From contig NZ_CP161805.1 in assembly GCF_040801785.1 (NCBI RefSeq), forward strand, positions 124,001 through 188,000: DNA of 64,000 nucleotides, read 5' to 3'. The notes under the pieces were generated by a model. It saw nothing but the letters and a program-made list of their open reading frames with translations. It did not search any database and was not told the origin of the DNA. This stretch comes from Sulfitobacter sp. LCG007. GTDB lineage: Bacteria > Pseudomonadota > Alphaproteobacteria > Rhodobacterales > Rhodobacteraceae. Positions 1-8,096 of the stretch are shown here, piece by piece. Positions within the stretch are counted from its first letter, which is position 1, and every line of letters begins with the position of its first letter. The translations under genes and the position numbers were made by a program.

Positions 1-1406
1 CTGAAACCGTCGCCTGCGCGTCGGTGCCTTCGGTGACCGCGCTCACCTGGTAGAGCTGAAGCCGCGCCTCGTGCGGGACCAGAGCCTTGACCGCATTGAA
101 CGCAGCGTCCACGGGGCCGTCGCCCGTGCAGCTTGCCGACTTCTCAGCCCCGTCGATCTCCATCACGATGTCCGCCTGCTGCGGGCCCTCGGTCCCGCAG
201 ACCACCTTGAGTGACCTCAGCTTCAGCCTGTCGCTCTCGGGATCGGTCGCGGTGCGCATGAGGGCAACGAGGTCGTCGTCGTAGACCTCCTTCTTGCGGT
301 CGGCGAGTTCCTTGAAACGCACGAACACGTCCTTGAGCTGGTTGTCGCCCAGCTCGAAGCCGAGGTCGCGCAGCTTGGCCCGCAGCGCGGCGCGGCCCGA
401 ATGCTTGCCCATCACGAGGTTCGTCGCCGACAGGCCCACATCCTCGGGGCGCATGATCTCGAAGGTCTGGGCGTTTTTCAGCATCCCGTCCTGATGGATG
501 CCGCTTTCATGCGCGAAGGCGTTCTTACCCACGATGGCCTTGTTGAACTGCACCGGAAAGCCCGACACCGCCGCGACCCGGCGCGAGATGTTCATGATCT
601 TCGCGGTCTCGATCCGCGTCTGATACGGCATGATGTCGTTGCGCACCTTCAGCGCCATGACCACTTCCTCGAGCGCGGTGTTGCCCGCGCGCTCGCCCAG
701 GCCGTTGATCGTGCATTCGACCTGGCGCGCGCCGGCTTCGACGGCCGCCAGCGAGTTCGCCGTCGCCATCCCGAGGTCGTTGTGACAGTGCGTGGCAAAG
801 ATGACGTCGTCTGCCCCGGGCACCTTCTCGATCAGCATGCGGATCAGTTCGGCGCTTTCGCGCGGTGCGGTATAACCCACCGTGTCGGGGATGTTGATCG
901 TGGTTGCGCCCGCCTTGATCGCGATCTCTACCACGCGGCAAAGGTAGTCCGTCTCGGTTCGCGTCGCATCCATTGGCGACCACTGCACGTCCTCGCAGAG
1001 GTTGCGGGCATGGGTCACGGTCTCGTGGATCCGCTCGGCCATCTGGTCCATGTCGAGGTTCGGGATCGCCCGGTGCAGCGGCGAAGTGCCGATGAAGGTA
1101 TGGATCCGGGGGCGTTTGGCGTGTTTGACCGCCTCCCAGCAGCGGTCGATGTCGGCGAGCTGCGCCCGGGCGAGGCCGCAGATCACGGCGTTCCGGCTTT
1201 GCCGCGCGATTTCCGAGACGGCGGCGAAATCGCCGTCGGAGGCGATGGGAAAGCCTGCCTCGATGATGTCGACGCCCATGTCGTCGAGCAGGCCCGCGAT
1301 CTCGAGCTTTTCGGCGTGGCTCATGGTGGCCCCCGGCGACTGTTCGCCGTCACGGAGGGTTGTGTCGAATATCAGGACGCGGTCCTGCTGGGTGGTGTCG
1401 GTCATT
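1..1406 (-). CDS. leuA: 2-isopropylmalate synthase, 3' end outside window
   Basis: Condenses acetyl-CoA with 2-ketoisovalerate to 2-isopropylmalate, the committed cytosolic step of leucine synthesis. About 468 N-terminal codons are visible; the frame runs off the left edge. The start of the HMGL-type TIM barrel is seen as FDTTLRDGEQSPG near residue 14, followed by the metal-binding ATHCHNDLGMA segment, NGLGERAGN and HESGIHQDG. The last visible part is the C-terminal LeuA regulatory domain, so leucine feedback is expected from family knowledge. The ATG at 1406 is preceded by GGAAAG at good spacing. A leucine-rich leader peptide and hairpin lie just upstream, which suggests attenuation control as well. 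I am sure of the family; the citramalate synthase alternative is less likely given the length and the leader. Confidence 0.95.
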
Positions 1407-1454
1407 GTGCTGTCTTTCCGATGTCTGCTGTCTGTCCGTGGCGCGCGGCGCAAT

Positions 1455-1491
1455 CCTCTGAGCGGGCGCGCCGGGATGGCACGCTCAGAGG
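1455..1491 (-). promoter_or_regulatory. leuA attenuator hairpin
   Basis: A perfect 10-bp inverted repeat (CCTCTGAGCG at 1455-1464 and CGCTCAGAGG at 1482-1491) flanks a GC-rich loop. The upstream arm in the leuA direction covers the leader-peptide stop codon, so a terminating ribosome would mask it. There is no U-run after the 3' arm, so it may be the alternative (pause or anti-antiterminator) stem rather than the terminator itself. The alternative folds were not computed. Confidence 0.7.
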
Positions 1492-1571
1492 CGGCTTAGC
1501 AGCAGCAGGGCGCGCAGGGAGGCCGCACGGGACGTGCAGGTCAGGGTCAAGCTGTGTGCGGCCTTGGTCAT
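1485..1571 (-). CDS. leuL: Leucine leader peptide (attenuator), 28 aa
   Basis: A 28-codon frame starts at ATG 1571 and ends at TGA 1485-1487, upstream of leuA on the same strand. It encodes MTKAAHSLTLTC, then a run of four consecutive leucine codons (CTG CTG CTG CTA) near its end, finishing SRL; eight of its 28 residues are leucine. The stop codon lies inside one arm of a perfect 10-bp stem. A Leu run ahead of a hairpin in front of leuA is the classical architecture of translation-coupled attenuation, where ribosomes stall at the Leu codons when charged tRNA-Leu is scarce. The arrangement is seen directly; the mechanism is inferred. Confidence 0.82.
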   Translation of the reverse strand: MTKAAHSLTLTCTSRAASLRALLLLSRL

Positions 1572-1679
1572 GGGCCCACGTTATAGCGCCGACGCTCGGG
1601 ATTGGAAGGCGTTTTCTGCGCCATCCGCCGGATCGCAGCCGGCATTGAAGCGGCCGGTCGCGCCGCTAGATCCCTGCCC

Positions 1680-2345
1680 GTGGCAGATGTTCTGATCATA
1701 GGGGCGTCCGGCGGTATCGGGTCCGCCATCGCTTCGGCCTGCGCGGAGCGGGGCGACCGGGTTGCCGGGCTGTCCCGGTCCGTCGATGGGCTGGATGTCA
1801 CGTCGGAATCCTCGGTGTCGCATCACCTGGGCGCAATGGAGGGGCCATTCGATCTGGTTCTGGTGGCGACAGGCGCGCTCGAGATAGCGGGCGCGGAGCC
1901 CGAGAAGTCCATCAAGGCAATCCGGGCGCAGGCGATGCTCGACCAGTTTGCTCTGAACGCCGTCGGCCCGGCTCTGATCCTGCGGCATCTGCCTGACCTG
2001 CTTCCCCGGAAGGGTCGCTCCGTCGCTGCCTTCCTCTCGGCGCGGGTGGGGTCGATCGGGGACAACAGACTGGGGGGCTGGATCGGCTATCGAAGCGCGA
2101 AGGCCGCGCTGAACCAGATCGTGCGCACCGGCGCCATCGAGCTTTCGAGGTCCCATCCCGACGCGCTCTGCGTCGCGCTTCATCCGGGCACTGTGGCGAC
2201 CGAGTTCACGCGAAAGTACCTCGGCAGGCATCCTTCCGTTTCACCCGAAGAGGCGGCGGAGAACCTTCTGCGCGTGATCGACTCGCTCGCGGCGCGGGAC
2301 ATGGGGCAGTTCTTCGACTGGGCCGGCAAGGCGGTTCCCTGGTGA
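1680..2345 (+). CDS. SDR-family oxidoreductase (C-factor-like)
   Basis: Short-chain dehydrogenase/reductase of about 221 residues. The Rossmann fold opens with VADVLIIGASGGIGSA, the glycine-rich NAD(P) motif; downstream there is an NAVGP segment (NNAG-equivalent region), a Ser in the FLSARVGS strand and the catalytic YRSAK (YxxxK). A longer frame begins at 1602, but the GTG at 1680 puts the Rossmann motif at the N-terminus, where it belongs. The stop overlaps the next gene's GTG start by 4 bp, so it is translationally coupled to the photolyase. The substrate is unknown. Pairing with photolyase genes may reflect a role linked to that enzyme, but this is only inferred. Confidence 0.85.
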   Translation: MADVLIIGASGGIGSAIASACAERGDRVAGLSRSVDGLDVTSESSVSHHLGAMEGPFDLVLVATGALEIAGAEPEKSIKAIRAQAMLDQFALNAVGPALILRHLPDLLPRKGRSVAAFLSARVGSIGDNRLGGWIGYRSAKAALNQIVRTGAIELSRSHPDALCVALHPGTVATEFTRKYLGRHPSVSPEEAAENLLRVIDSLAARDMGQFFDWAGKAVPW

Positions 2346-3871
2346 GCCGCCTGGTCCTGGTGCTGGGCGATCAGCTTTCGACATCGCTGAGCGCGCTGAC
2401 GGCCGCTGACAAGGCGCGCGATATCGTCGCGATGGCGGAGGTCGCGGACGAGACGGAATACGTCCGCCATCATCCCAAGAAGATCGCGCTGGTGCTGGCG
2501 GCGATGCGCAAGTTCGCCGCGGCGCTCAGGGCCGATGGTTGGGAGGTTCGCTATAGCGAACTCGACGACAGCGGGAACGCGGGCTCCATCGTGGGCGAGC
2601 TGTTGCGCCGGGCGGAAGAGACCGGGGCGGGCTCGGTTCTGGCGACGGAACCGGGGGAATGGCGGCTTATCGGAAAGCTGACCCATGCACCGATCAAGGT
2701 CGAGATCCTGCCGGACGACCGTTTCATCGCCTCCCATGGGGACTTCGAGGATTGGGCGCGCGGTCGCAAGGCGTTGCGGATGGAGTATTTCTACCGCGAC
2801 ATGCGACGCAAGACCGGCCTGCTGATGGAGGAGGACGGCGAACCGACCGGCGGCGCCTGGAACTACGACGCGCAGAACCGCAAGCGCCCGCCCAGGACAG
2901 TTGCCCATGACGGCCCGCCGGTCTTCGAGCCGGACGGCGACGTGGAGGCGGTGCTCGAGCTGGTCGAGGCGCGCTACGGCGGGAATTTCGGCGACCTGCG
3001 CCCCTTCGGCTTCGCCACGACGCGTGCACAGGCGCTCGACGTCTTACGGCATTTCATTGACCATGCCCTGCCGAATTTCGGCGACTATCAGGATGCGATG
3101 CTCGACGACCACCGCTGGCTCTATCACGCGATTGTCTCGCCCTATCTCAATCTCGGGCTTCTCGATCCGTTGGAGGTCTGCCGGGCGGTCGAGACCGCCT
3201 TTCGCGAAGGGAAAGCGCCGCTTAACGCCGCCGAGGGATTCATCCGCCAGATCATTGGATGGCGCGAATACGTGCGGGGGATCTACTTTCTTGAGGGACC
3301 CGATTACCCCGGACGCAACGCACTCGGGCACAGCCGCGATCTGCCCGCCCTGTACTGGGGCGGCGAGACGCGGATGCGCTGCCTCGGGCAGGCGGTGCGC
3401 CAGACGAAGGAAGAGGCATATGCCCACCACATCCAGCGGCTGATGGTGACCGGCAATTTCGCCCTGCTGATCGGGGCCGACCCGGCGCAGGTGCATGAAT
3501 GGTATCTGGAGGTCTATGCCGATGCATACGAATGGGTCGAAAGCCCCAACACGGTCGGCATGAGCCAGTTCGCGGACGGCGGGATCATCGCGTCAAAGCC
3601 CTATGTCAGCAGCGGCGCCTATATCAACCGGATGTCCGACTACTGCGGCAAGTGCCATTACTCGGTAAGTCGCAAGACGGGCGAGGGGGCCTGCCCGTTC
3701 AACCTGCTCTACTGGCACTTCCTCGACCGCCACCGCGACAGGTTCGAACCGAACGGGCGCATGGCCAACATCTATCGCAACTGGGACCGGATGGAGGACG
3801 ACCGCCGCGCCACGATGCTGGCGGAGGCGGAGACTTTCCTGGCTCGCCTCGACGCCGGAGAGGTCGTCTAG
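2342..3871 (+). CDS. FeS-type bacterial cryptochrome/(6-4) photolyase
   Basis: A 509-residue flavoprotein of the FeS-BCP/PhrB-CryB group (deoxyribodipyrimidine photolyase-related), which repairs (6-4) photoproducts or senses blue light. Four cysteines (C347, C435, C438, C451), within RMRCLGQ, SDYCGKCHYS and GACPFNLLYW, match the four [4Fe-4S] ligands of Agrobacterium PhrB at a constant offset of three residues. The C-terminal FAD-binding region shows GWREYVRGIYF and ESPNTVGMSQFADGG. Family members bind FAD and 6,7-dimethyl-8-ribityllumazine. The GTG start overlaps the SDR stop by 4 bp. The 3' end overlaps the convergent ChaC gene by 4 bp. The family call is firm; repair versus photoreceptor function cannot be separated from sequence. 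Confidence 0.93.
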   Translation: MSRLVLVLGDQLSTSLSALTAADKARDIVAMAEVADETEYVRHHPKKIALVLAAMRKFAAALRADGWEVRYSELDDSGNAGSIVGELLRRAEETGAGSVLATEPGEWRLIGKLTHAPIKVEILPDDRFIASHGDFEDWARGRKALRMEYFYRDMRRKTGLLMEEDGEPTGGAWNYDAQNRKRPPRTVAHDGPPVFEPDGDVEAVLELVEARYGGNFGDLRPFGFATTRAQALDVLRHFIDHALPNFGDYQDAMLDDHRWLYHAIVSPYLNLGLLDPLEVCRAVETAFREGKAPLNAAEGFIRQIIGWREYVRGIYFLEGPDYPGRNALGHSRDLPALYWGGETRMRCLGQAVRQTKEEAYAHHIQRLMVTGNFALLIGADPAQVHEWYLEVYADAYEWVESPNTVGMSQFADGGIIASKPYVSSGAYINRMSDYCGKCHYSVSRKTGEGACPFNLLYWHFLDRHRDRFEPNGRMANIYRNWDRMEDDRRATMLAEAETFLARLDAGEVV

Positions 3872-4641
3872 GGGGTCGTGTCCTGCAGGGGCGCGCGATA
3901 TGCGCTGGCATCCCGCAGAAGTCCTGTCACATGCGGATCCTCTATCGCCAACGCCTCGAACTGGCGGGCGATGTTTTCGACATATTCGAAACTGCTGCCA
4001 TACCAGCCGCTGCCGGTGGCGGCGAAGCGCACCTGTTCGCCGTAGGGCAGATCCGGATGGATCGAATGTGCCCCGTGGTCGGCCAGGAAGGTGAGGGCGC
4101 GGACCTGCTGATCGCCAAGGTCGACCGGAATGAAGGCGGGCGTATAGGTCGGCCCGAACTTCTCGCGTTTCCAGAGGTGGCGGGATTCCTCGTCGATCTC
4201 GTCCGAGGCGATGCGGAAGGCAAGCCCCTCGCAACCCGTCCCTTGGTCAAGCGCCGCCATCACCCCGGGTGCCTCGGGTGTGCCGCGCCAGCCGGAGACA
4301 TCCTTGAAGATGAAGCGGCGTGCGTGCTCGGGCGCATAGGCCCGGCGCACCTCGACAAAGCGCAGCGCCGGGTCCCACATGAGCGATCCGTAGGCGAAGA
4401 CCCAGAGGTCGTCGAGCTCGCGCCCGGCCAGCGTCTCGCGGCGCGACGCCTCGCGCATTTCATCGGAGTCGACCATCTCGGGTTGCAGGCCGCGGGCGCG
4501 CAGCTCGACCTGAAGCTCCTCGGGGTCGAAATGGCGGAAATACGAGGTCAGCGGATCCGCGATGCGCCTGCGCAGTTCGGGATGCCGCGAAAACGGGTCG
4601 CGGTCCCCGGCGGGCCATGGCCGCTGCGCTTCAACGCTCAT
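3868..4641 (-). CDS. ChaC-like gamma-glutamylcyclotransferase
   Basis: A 257-residue protein with the cyclotransferase signature VFAYGSLMWDPA near residues 81-92, the glycine loop that binds gamma-glutamyl substrates. Later segments DVSGWRGTPEAPG and YTPAFIPVD fit ChaC proteins, which release 5-oxoproline from gamma-glutamyl peptides such as glutathione. The ATG at 4641 was chosen because CAGGAGCG stands just upstream and the sequence before it has no family features, although an open frame extends to 4920. The gene is convergent with the photolyase, overlapping it by 4 bp. The substrate (glutathione or other) is not proven. Confidence 0.87.
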   Translation of the reverse strand: MSVEAQRPWPAGDRDPFSRHPELRRRIADPLTSYFRHFDPEELQVELRARGLQPEMVDSDEMREASRRETLAGRELDDLWVFAYGSLMWDPALRFVEVRRAYAPEHARRFIFKDVSGWRGTPEAPGVMAALDQGTGCEGLAFRIASDEIDEESRHLWKREKFGPTYTPAFIPVDLGDQQVRALTFLADHGAHSIHPDLPYGEQVRFAATGSGWYGSSFEYVENIARQFEALAIEDPHVTGLLRDASAYRAPLQDTTP

Positions 4642-4732
4642 CCGCAACGCTCCTGCCTGCTCCGGCAACGTGCGGGATTCCCGCCTGTTCTGCGGATCGT
4701 CAAAACCTTGCCGGCGGATCTGCCGGGCCGTC

Positions 4733-6136
4733 TCAGCCGTCCTGCTTGAGCGCGCCGTTGTTCCAGGTCCCCGACCTTTCCTCGCCCGTGGCGTAGCGCA
4801 TCGTACCCGTGCCCTGACGCTTGCCGGCCTTGAAGCCGCCTTCGTAGACATCGCCGTTGGCATAGGTCGCCACGCCCTGTCCCTCGAATTCTCCGTCGAC
4901 CCAGTCACCTTCGTAGACAAAGCCAGAGGCCATCACGATCTTGCCCTTGCCGCTGCGCTTGCCGGCCTTGAAACCGCCCTCGTAAACTGTTCCGTCGGGG
5001 AAGCTCGCCTTGCCCTGACCCTCGCGCTGTCCATCGACCCAATCGCCCTCGTAGCGGTATCCGTTCGCGAAGGTCATCGTTCCCTTGCCGTGGTTGCGCG
5101 CGTCCCTGAAGCCGCCCTCGTATATCACCCCGTTGGCATAGGTGGCCTTGCCCGTGCCGTCGATCACGCCGTTCTTCCAGCCGCCCTCATAGGTGGATCC
5201 GTCCGCATAGGTGATGAGGCCGTTGCCGTCGGCCAGCCCAGCCCGGAATGCGCCAACATAGACAGAGCCGTCGGGATAGGTGACCTTGCCCTGCCCCTGG
5301 CGTTCGCCCTCGACCCACTCGCCCGTGTAGACATAGCCGTCGGTCGAGCGAAAGGATCCCTGCCCGTGACGCCGGTCCGCGCTGAAAGCACCCTCATAGA
5401 CATCTCCGTTGGCGTAGGTGACCTTGCCCCTGCCCTCGCGCTTGCCCGCGACCAGCTGACCCTCGTAGATGTCACCATTGGGCTGGGTCAGCCTGCCCGA
5501 CCCGTCGATCTGACCGTCGGTCCACTCGCCCGAGTAGACGAGCCCGTCCGGCATGGTCAGCTTGCCCGTGCCCGCCCGTTTCCCACCGCGGATCTCGCCC
5601 TCGTAGACGGTGCCATCCGGATAGGTGATCACGCCTGCGCCTTCCTCGACACCGTCGACCCAGTCGCCCTTGTATTCGTAGCCGCCGGGGACCGACATGA
5701 CCCCCTTGCCCTGGTATTTCGCATTGCGGAAGCTGCCCTCGTAGCGCACCCCGTTGGCATAGACCGCGACGCCCTGCCCGGTGATCGCTCCGGCTGCCCA
5801 TTCCCCCTCGTAGGTCCCGCCGTCCGCGAAGGTGATCTTGCCGAAACCCTCCGGCTTGCCCTTCGCGAAGGTGCCTTCGTAGATCGAACCGTCCGGGAAA
5901 TGCGCCTTGCCCTGGCCCTTGATCTCGCCATCGACCCATTCGCCGGAATATTCGTAGCCGCTTGGCAGCTTGTAGGTGCCGAGCCCGTGCTGCACGCCGC
6001 CCTTGAAGGTGCCCTCGTAGACCCCGCCGTCGTCATATTGCTTGGTCAGGATCTGCCCGTCCTGTGCCGCAACCGAATGGGGCAGCAGCAGTGCGGCGAA
6101 GAACATCGCAAGGTAAGACGGTCGGAAGTGCGTCAT
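4733..6136 (-). CDS. Secreted MORN-repeat protein
   Basis: A 467-residue protein with an N-terminal signal peptide (MTHFRPSYLAMFFAALLLPH, cleavage likely after VAAQ) followed by about 18 near-perfect MORN repeats of roughly 23 residues that fill the rest of the protein. The repeats alternate between a YEGGFKAGKR type and a YEGDWVDG type, giving a 46-residue super-period. MORN arrays form elongated beta-hairpin rods and often mediate contacts between proteins or with membranes. No catalytic domain is present. I chose the ATG at 6136 because the signal sequence starts there; an upstream in-frame start at 6190 exists. Function is unknown; a periplasmic or surface scaffold is the best guess. Confidence 0.88.
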   Translation of the reverse strand: MTHFRPSYLAMFFAALLLPHSVAAQDGQILTKQYDDGGVYEGTFKGGVQHGLGTYKLPSGYEYSGEWVDGEIKGQGKAHFPDGSIYEGTFAKGKPEGFGKITFADGGTYEGEWAAGAITGQGVAVYANGVRYEGSFRNAKYQGKGVMSVPGGYEYKGDWVDGVEEGAGVITYPDGTVYEGEIRGGKRAGTGKLTMPDGLVYSGEWTDGQIDGSGRLTQPNGDIYEGQLVAGKREGRGKVTYANGDVYEGAFSADRRHGQGSFRSTDGYVYTGEWVEGERQGQGKVTYPDGSVYVGAFRAGLADGNGLITYADGSTYEGGWKNGVIDGTGKATYANGVIYEGGFRDARNHGKGTMTFANGYRYEGDWVDGQREGQGKASFPDGTVYEGGFKAGKRSGKGKIVMASGFVYEGDWVDGEFEGQGVATYANGDVYEGGFKAGKRQGTGTMRYATGEERSGTWNNGALKQDG

Positions 6137-6338
6137 GTCGGGCCTGTCGTCGATCGATTCCGGCGTTGGACCGGCTTGCGGATGCCGCAACCTGGGTGCG
6201 GCTTGCCATGCGGCGTCGCGCGGAGAGTAAGCGTTGGTCCCAGCGGGGGCAACGCCTTTCCTGAGTCGGACGGCCGCCCGGGGTTTTCACCGCCCCGCGA
6301 TCTGGTATCACGCGTGAGCACAGGCAAGAGGCACGCAG

Positions 6339-7997
6339 ATGGCAGACCGGTTCCGCATCACCCTGGGACAGCTGAACCCCACAGTGGGCGATCTTGCCGG
6401 CAATGCCGCACTTGCGCGCAAGGCATGGGAGGCGGGCCGCGAGGCCGGAGCGGACCTCGTCGCGCTGCCCGAAATGTTCATCACCGGCTACCAGATCCAG
6501 GATCTCGTGATGCGCCGGGCCTTCCAGCTCGACGTGGCGCGCCATATCGAGACGCTGGCAAGGGATTGCGCGGACGGACCTGCTCTGGCCATCGGCAGCC
6601 CGTGGGTCGAGGGGACGAAGCTCTACAACGCCTATCTCATCCTCAAGCAGGGCCGGATTGCGCATCAGGTGCTCAAGCATCATCTGCCCAACGAGGATGT
6701 CTTCGACGAGGTGCGGATTTACGATGCCGGGCCGCTTGGCGGGCCCTACACGGTCGGCGACACGCGGATAGGCTCGCCGATCTGCGAGGATGCCTGGTAC
6801 GATGACGTGGCAGAGACGCTGGCAGAGACGGGGGCCGAGTTCCTGCTTGTCCCCAACGGCTCGCCCTATCACCGCGACAAGTACGATGTGCGCCTCAATC
6901 ACATGGTCGCGCGCGTCGTCGAGACGGGCCTGCCGCTGATCTATCTGAACATGGTCGGCGGACAGGACGACCAGGTCTTCGACGGGGCGAGCTTCGGGCT
7001 GAACCCGGGGGGGCGGTTGGCCGTGCGGCTGCCGGGCTTCGACGAATGCATCGAACATGTCGATCTCGAACGCACGGACGCGGGCTGGCGCATCGTCGAT
7101 GGCGCGAAAGCGCCTCAGGGCGACGCCTGGGAGCAGGACTATCGGGTCATGGTGCAGGCCACGCGGGACTATTTCGGCAAATCGGGCTTCTCGAAGGCGC
7201 TGCTTGGCCTGTCGGGCGGTGTGGATTCGGCGCTCGTGGCCGCGATCGCCTCGGACGCGCTTGGTCCCGAGAACGTGCGCTGCGTGATGCTGCCGTCGGA
7301 GTACACGTCCGAACATTCGCTCGAGGACGCCGATGCGGTCGCGAAGGCGCTGGGCTGCCGCTACGACCACGTCCCGATCTCGAAGGGCCGCGCGGCCATC
7401 ACCGAGACACTGGCGCCGCTCTTCGAGGGCACGACGCCTGACCTGACGGAAGAGAACATCCAGTCGCGTCTGCGGGGGCTGCTGCTGATGGCGCTGTCCA
7501 ACAAGTTCGGCGAGATGCTGCTGACCACGGGCAACAAGTCCGAGGTGGCTGTGGGCTATGCGACGATCTACGGCGACATGGCGGGCGGCTACAATCCGAT
7601 CAAGGACCTCTACAAGACGCGCGTGTTCGAGACCTGCCGCTGGCGCAACGCCAATCACCGGGACTGGATGAAGGGGCCCGGCGGCGTGGTCATCCCGGAT
7701 CGGGTCATCTCGAAACCGCCCTCGGCGGAGCTGCGCGACGACCAGAAGGACAGCGACAGCCTCCCGGACTATCCCGAGCTCGATGCGATGCTCGAGATTC
7801 TCGTGGACCGCGCCGGATCGGTGGCCGATTGCGTGGCGGCTGGCTTCGATCGCGAGGTGGCCGAGAGGGTCGAGCACCTTGTCTACATCAGCGAATACAA
7901 GCGGTTCCAGTCCGCTCCGGGTCCGCGCCTGACGCGTGGGGCCTTCTGGCTGGATCGGCGCTATCCGATCGTGAATCGCTGGCGGGATCGGGTCTGA
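6339..7997 (+). CDS. nadE: Glutamine-dependent NAD+ synthetase
   Basis: A 552-residue two-domain enzyme making NAD+ from deamido-NAD+ with glutamine and ATP. The N-terminal nitrilase-like glutaminase domain starts FRITLGQLNPTVGD and contains the catalytic Glu in ALPEMFITGY, Lys in LKHHLPN and Cys in GSPICEDAWYDD. The C-terminal synthetase has the PP-loop LGLSGGVDSALVAAIA, then TTGNKSEVAVGY and GGYNPIKDLYKT. Length is typical for the glutaminase-fused form. AGAGG lies upstream of the ATG. A palindromic repeat follows the stop immediately. Confidence 0.96.
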   Translation: MADRFRITLGQLNPTVGDLAGNAALARKAWEAGREAGADLVALPEMFITGYQIQDLVMRRAFQLDVARHIETLARDCADGPALAIGSPWVEGTKLYNAYLILKQGRIAHQVLKHHLPNEDVFDEVRIYDAGPLGGPYTVGDTRIGSPICEDAWYDDVAETLAETGAEFLLVPNGSPYHRDKYDVRLNHMVARVVETGLPLIYLNMVGGQDDQVFDGASFGLNPGGRLAVRLPGFDECIEHVDLERTDAGWRIVDGAKAPQGDAWEQDYRVMVQATRDYFGKSGFSKALLGLSGGVDSALVAAIASDALGPENVRCVMLPSEYTSEHSLEDADAVAKALGCRYDHVPISKGRAAITETLAPLFEGTTPDLTEENIQSRLRGLLLMALSNKFGEMLLTTGNKSEVAVGYATIYGDMAGGYNPIKDLYKTRVFETCRWRNANHRDWMKGPGGVVIPDRVISKPPSAELRDDQKDSDSLPDYPELDAMLEILVDRAGSVADCVAAGFDREVAERVEHLVYISEYKRFQSAPGPRLTRGAFWLDRRYPIVNRWRDRV

Positions 7998-7999
7998 GG

Positions 8000-8024
8000 T
8001 AAGGTGCGGCATGCCGCACCCTAC
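8000..8024. repeat. Intergenic palindromic repeat, copy 1
   Basis: The perfect 18-bp palindrome GGTGCGGCATGCCGCACC at 8003-8020, with flanks TAA and CTAC, begins 3 bp after the nadE stop. A near-identical unit lies after fdhF at 17781-17805, differing only at the centre. It behaves like a REP-type post-gene element; it could also form a short transcript-end hairpin. Confidence 0.7.
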
Positions 8025-8096
8025 GCTGCAGGCCCGACCGTCAATGCGCCCGAAAGCGGTTCCAGAATCGCGGGCGACCATGCTAGGTATAGCGGC

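Noticed and set aside
4562-6805. A 747-codon rightward frame opposite the MORN gene
   Set aside because: Its periodicity is the mirror of the MORN repeats on the other strand; no independent signal or start site.
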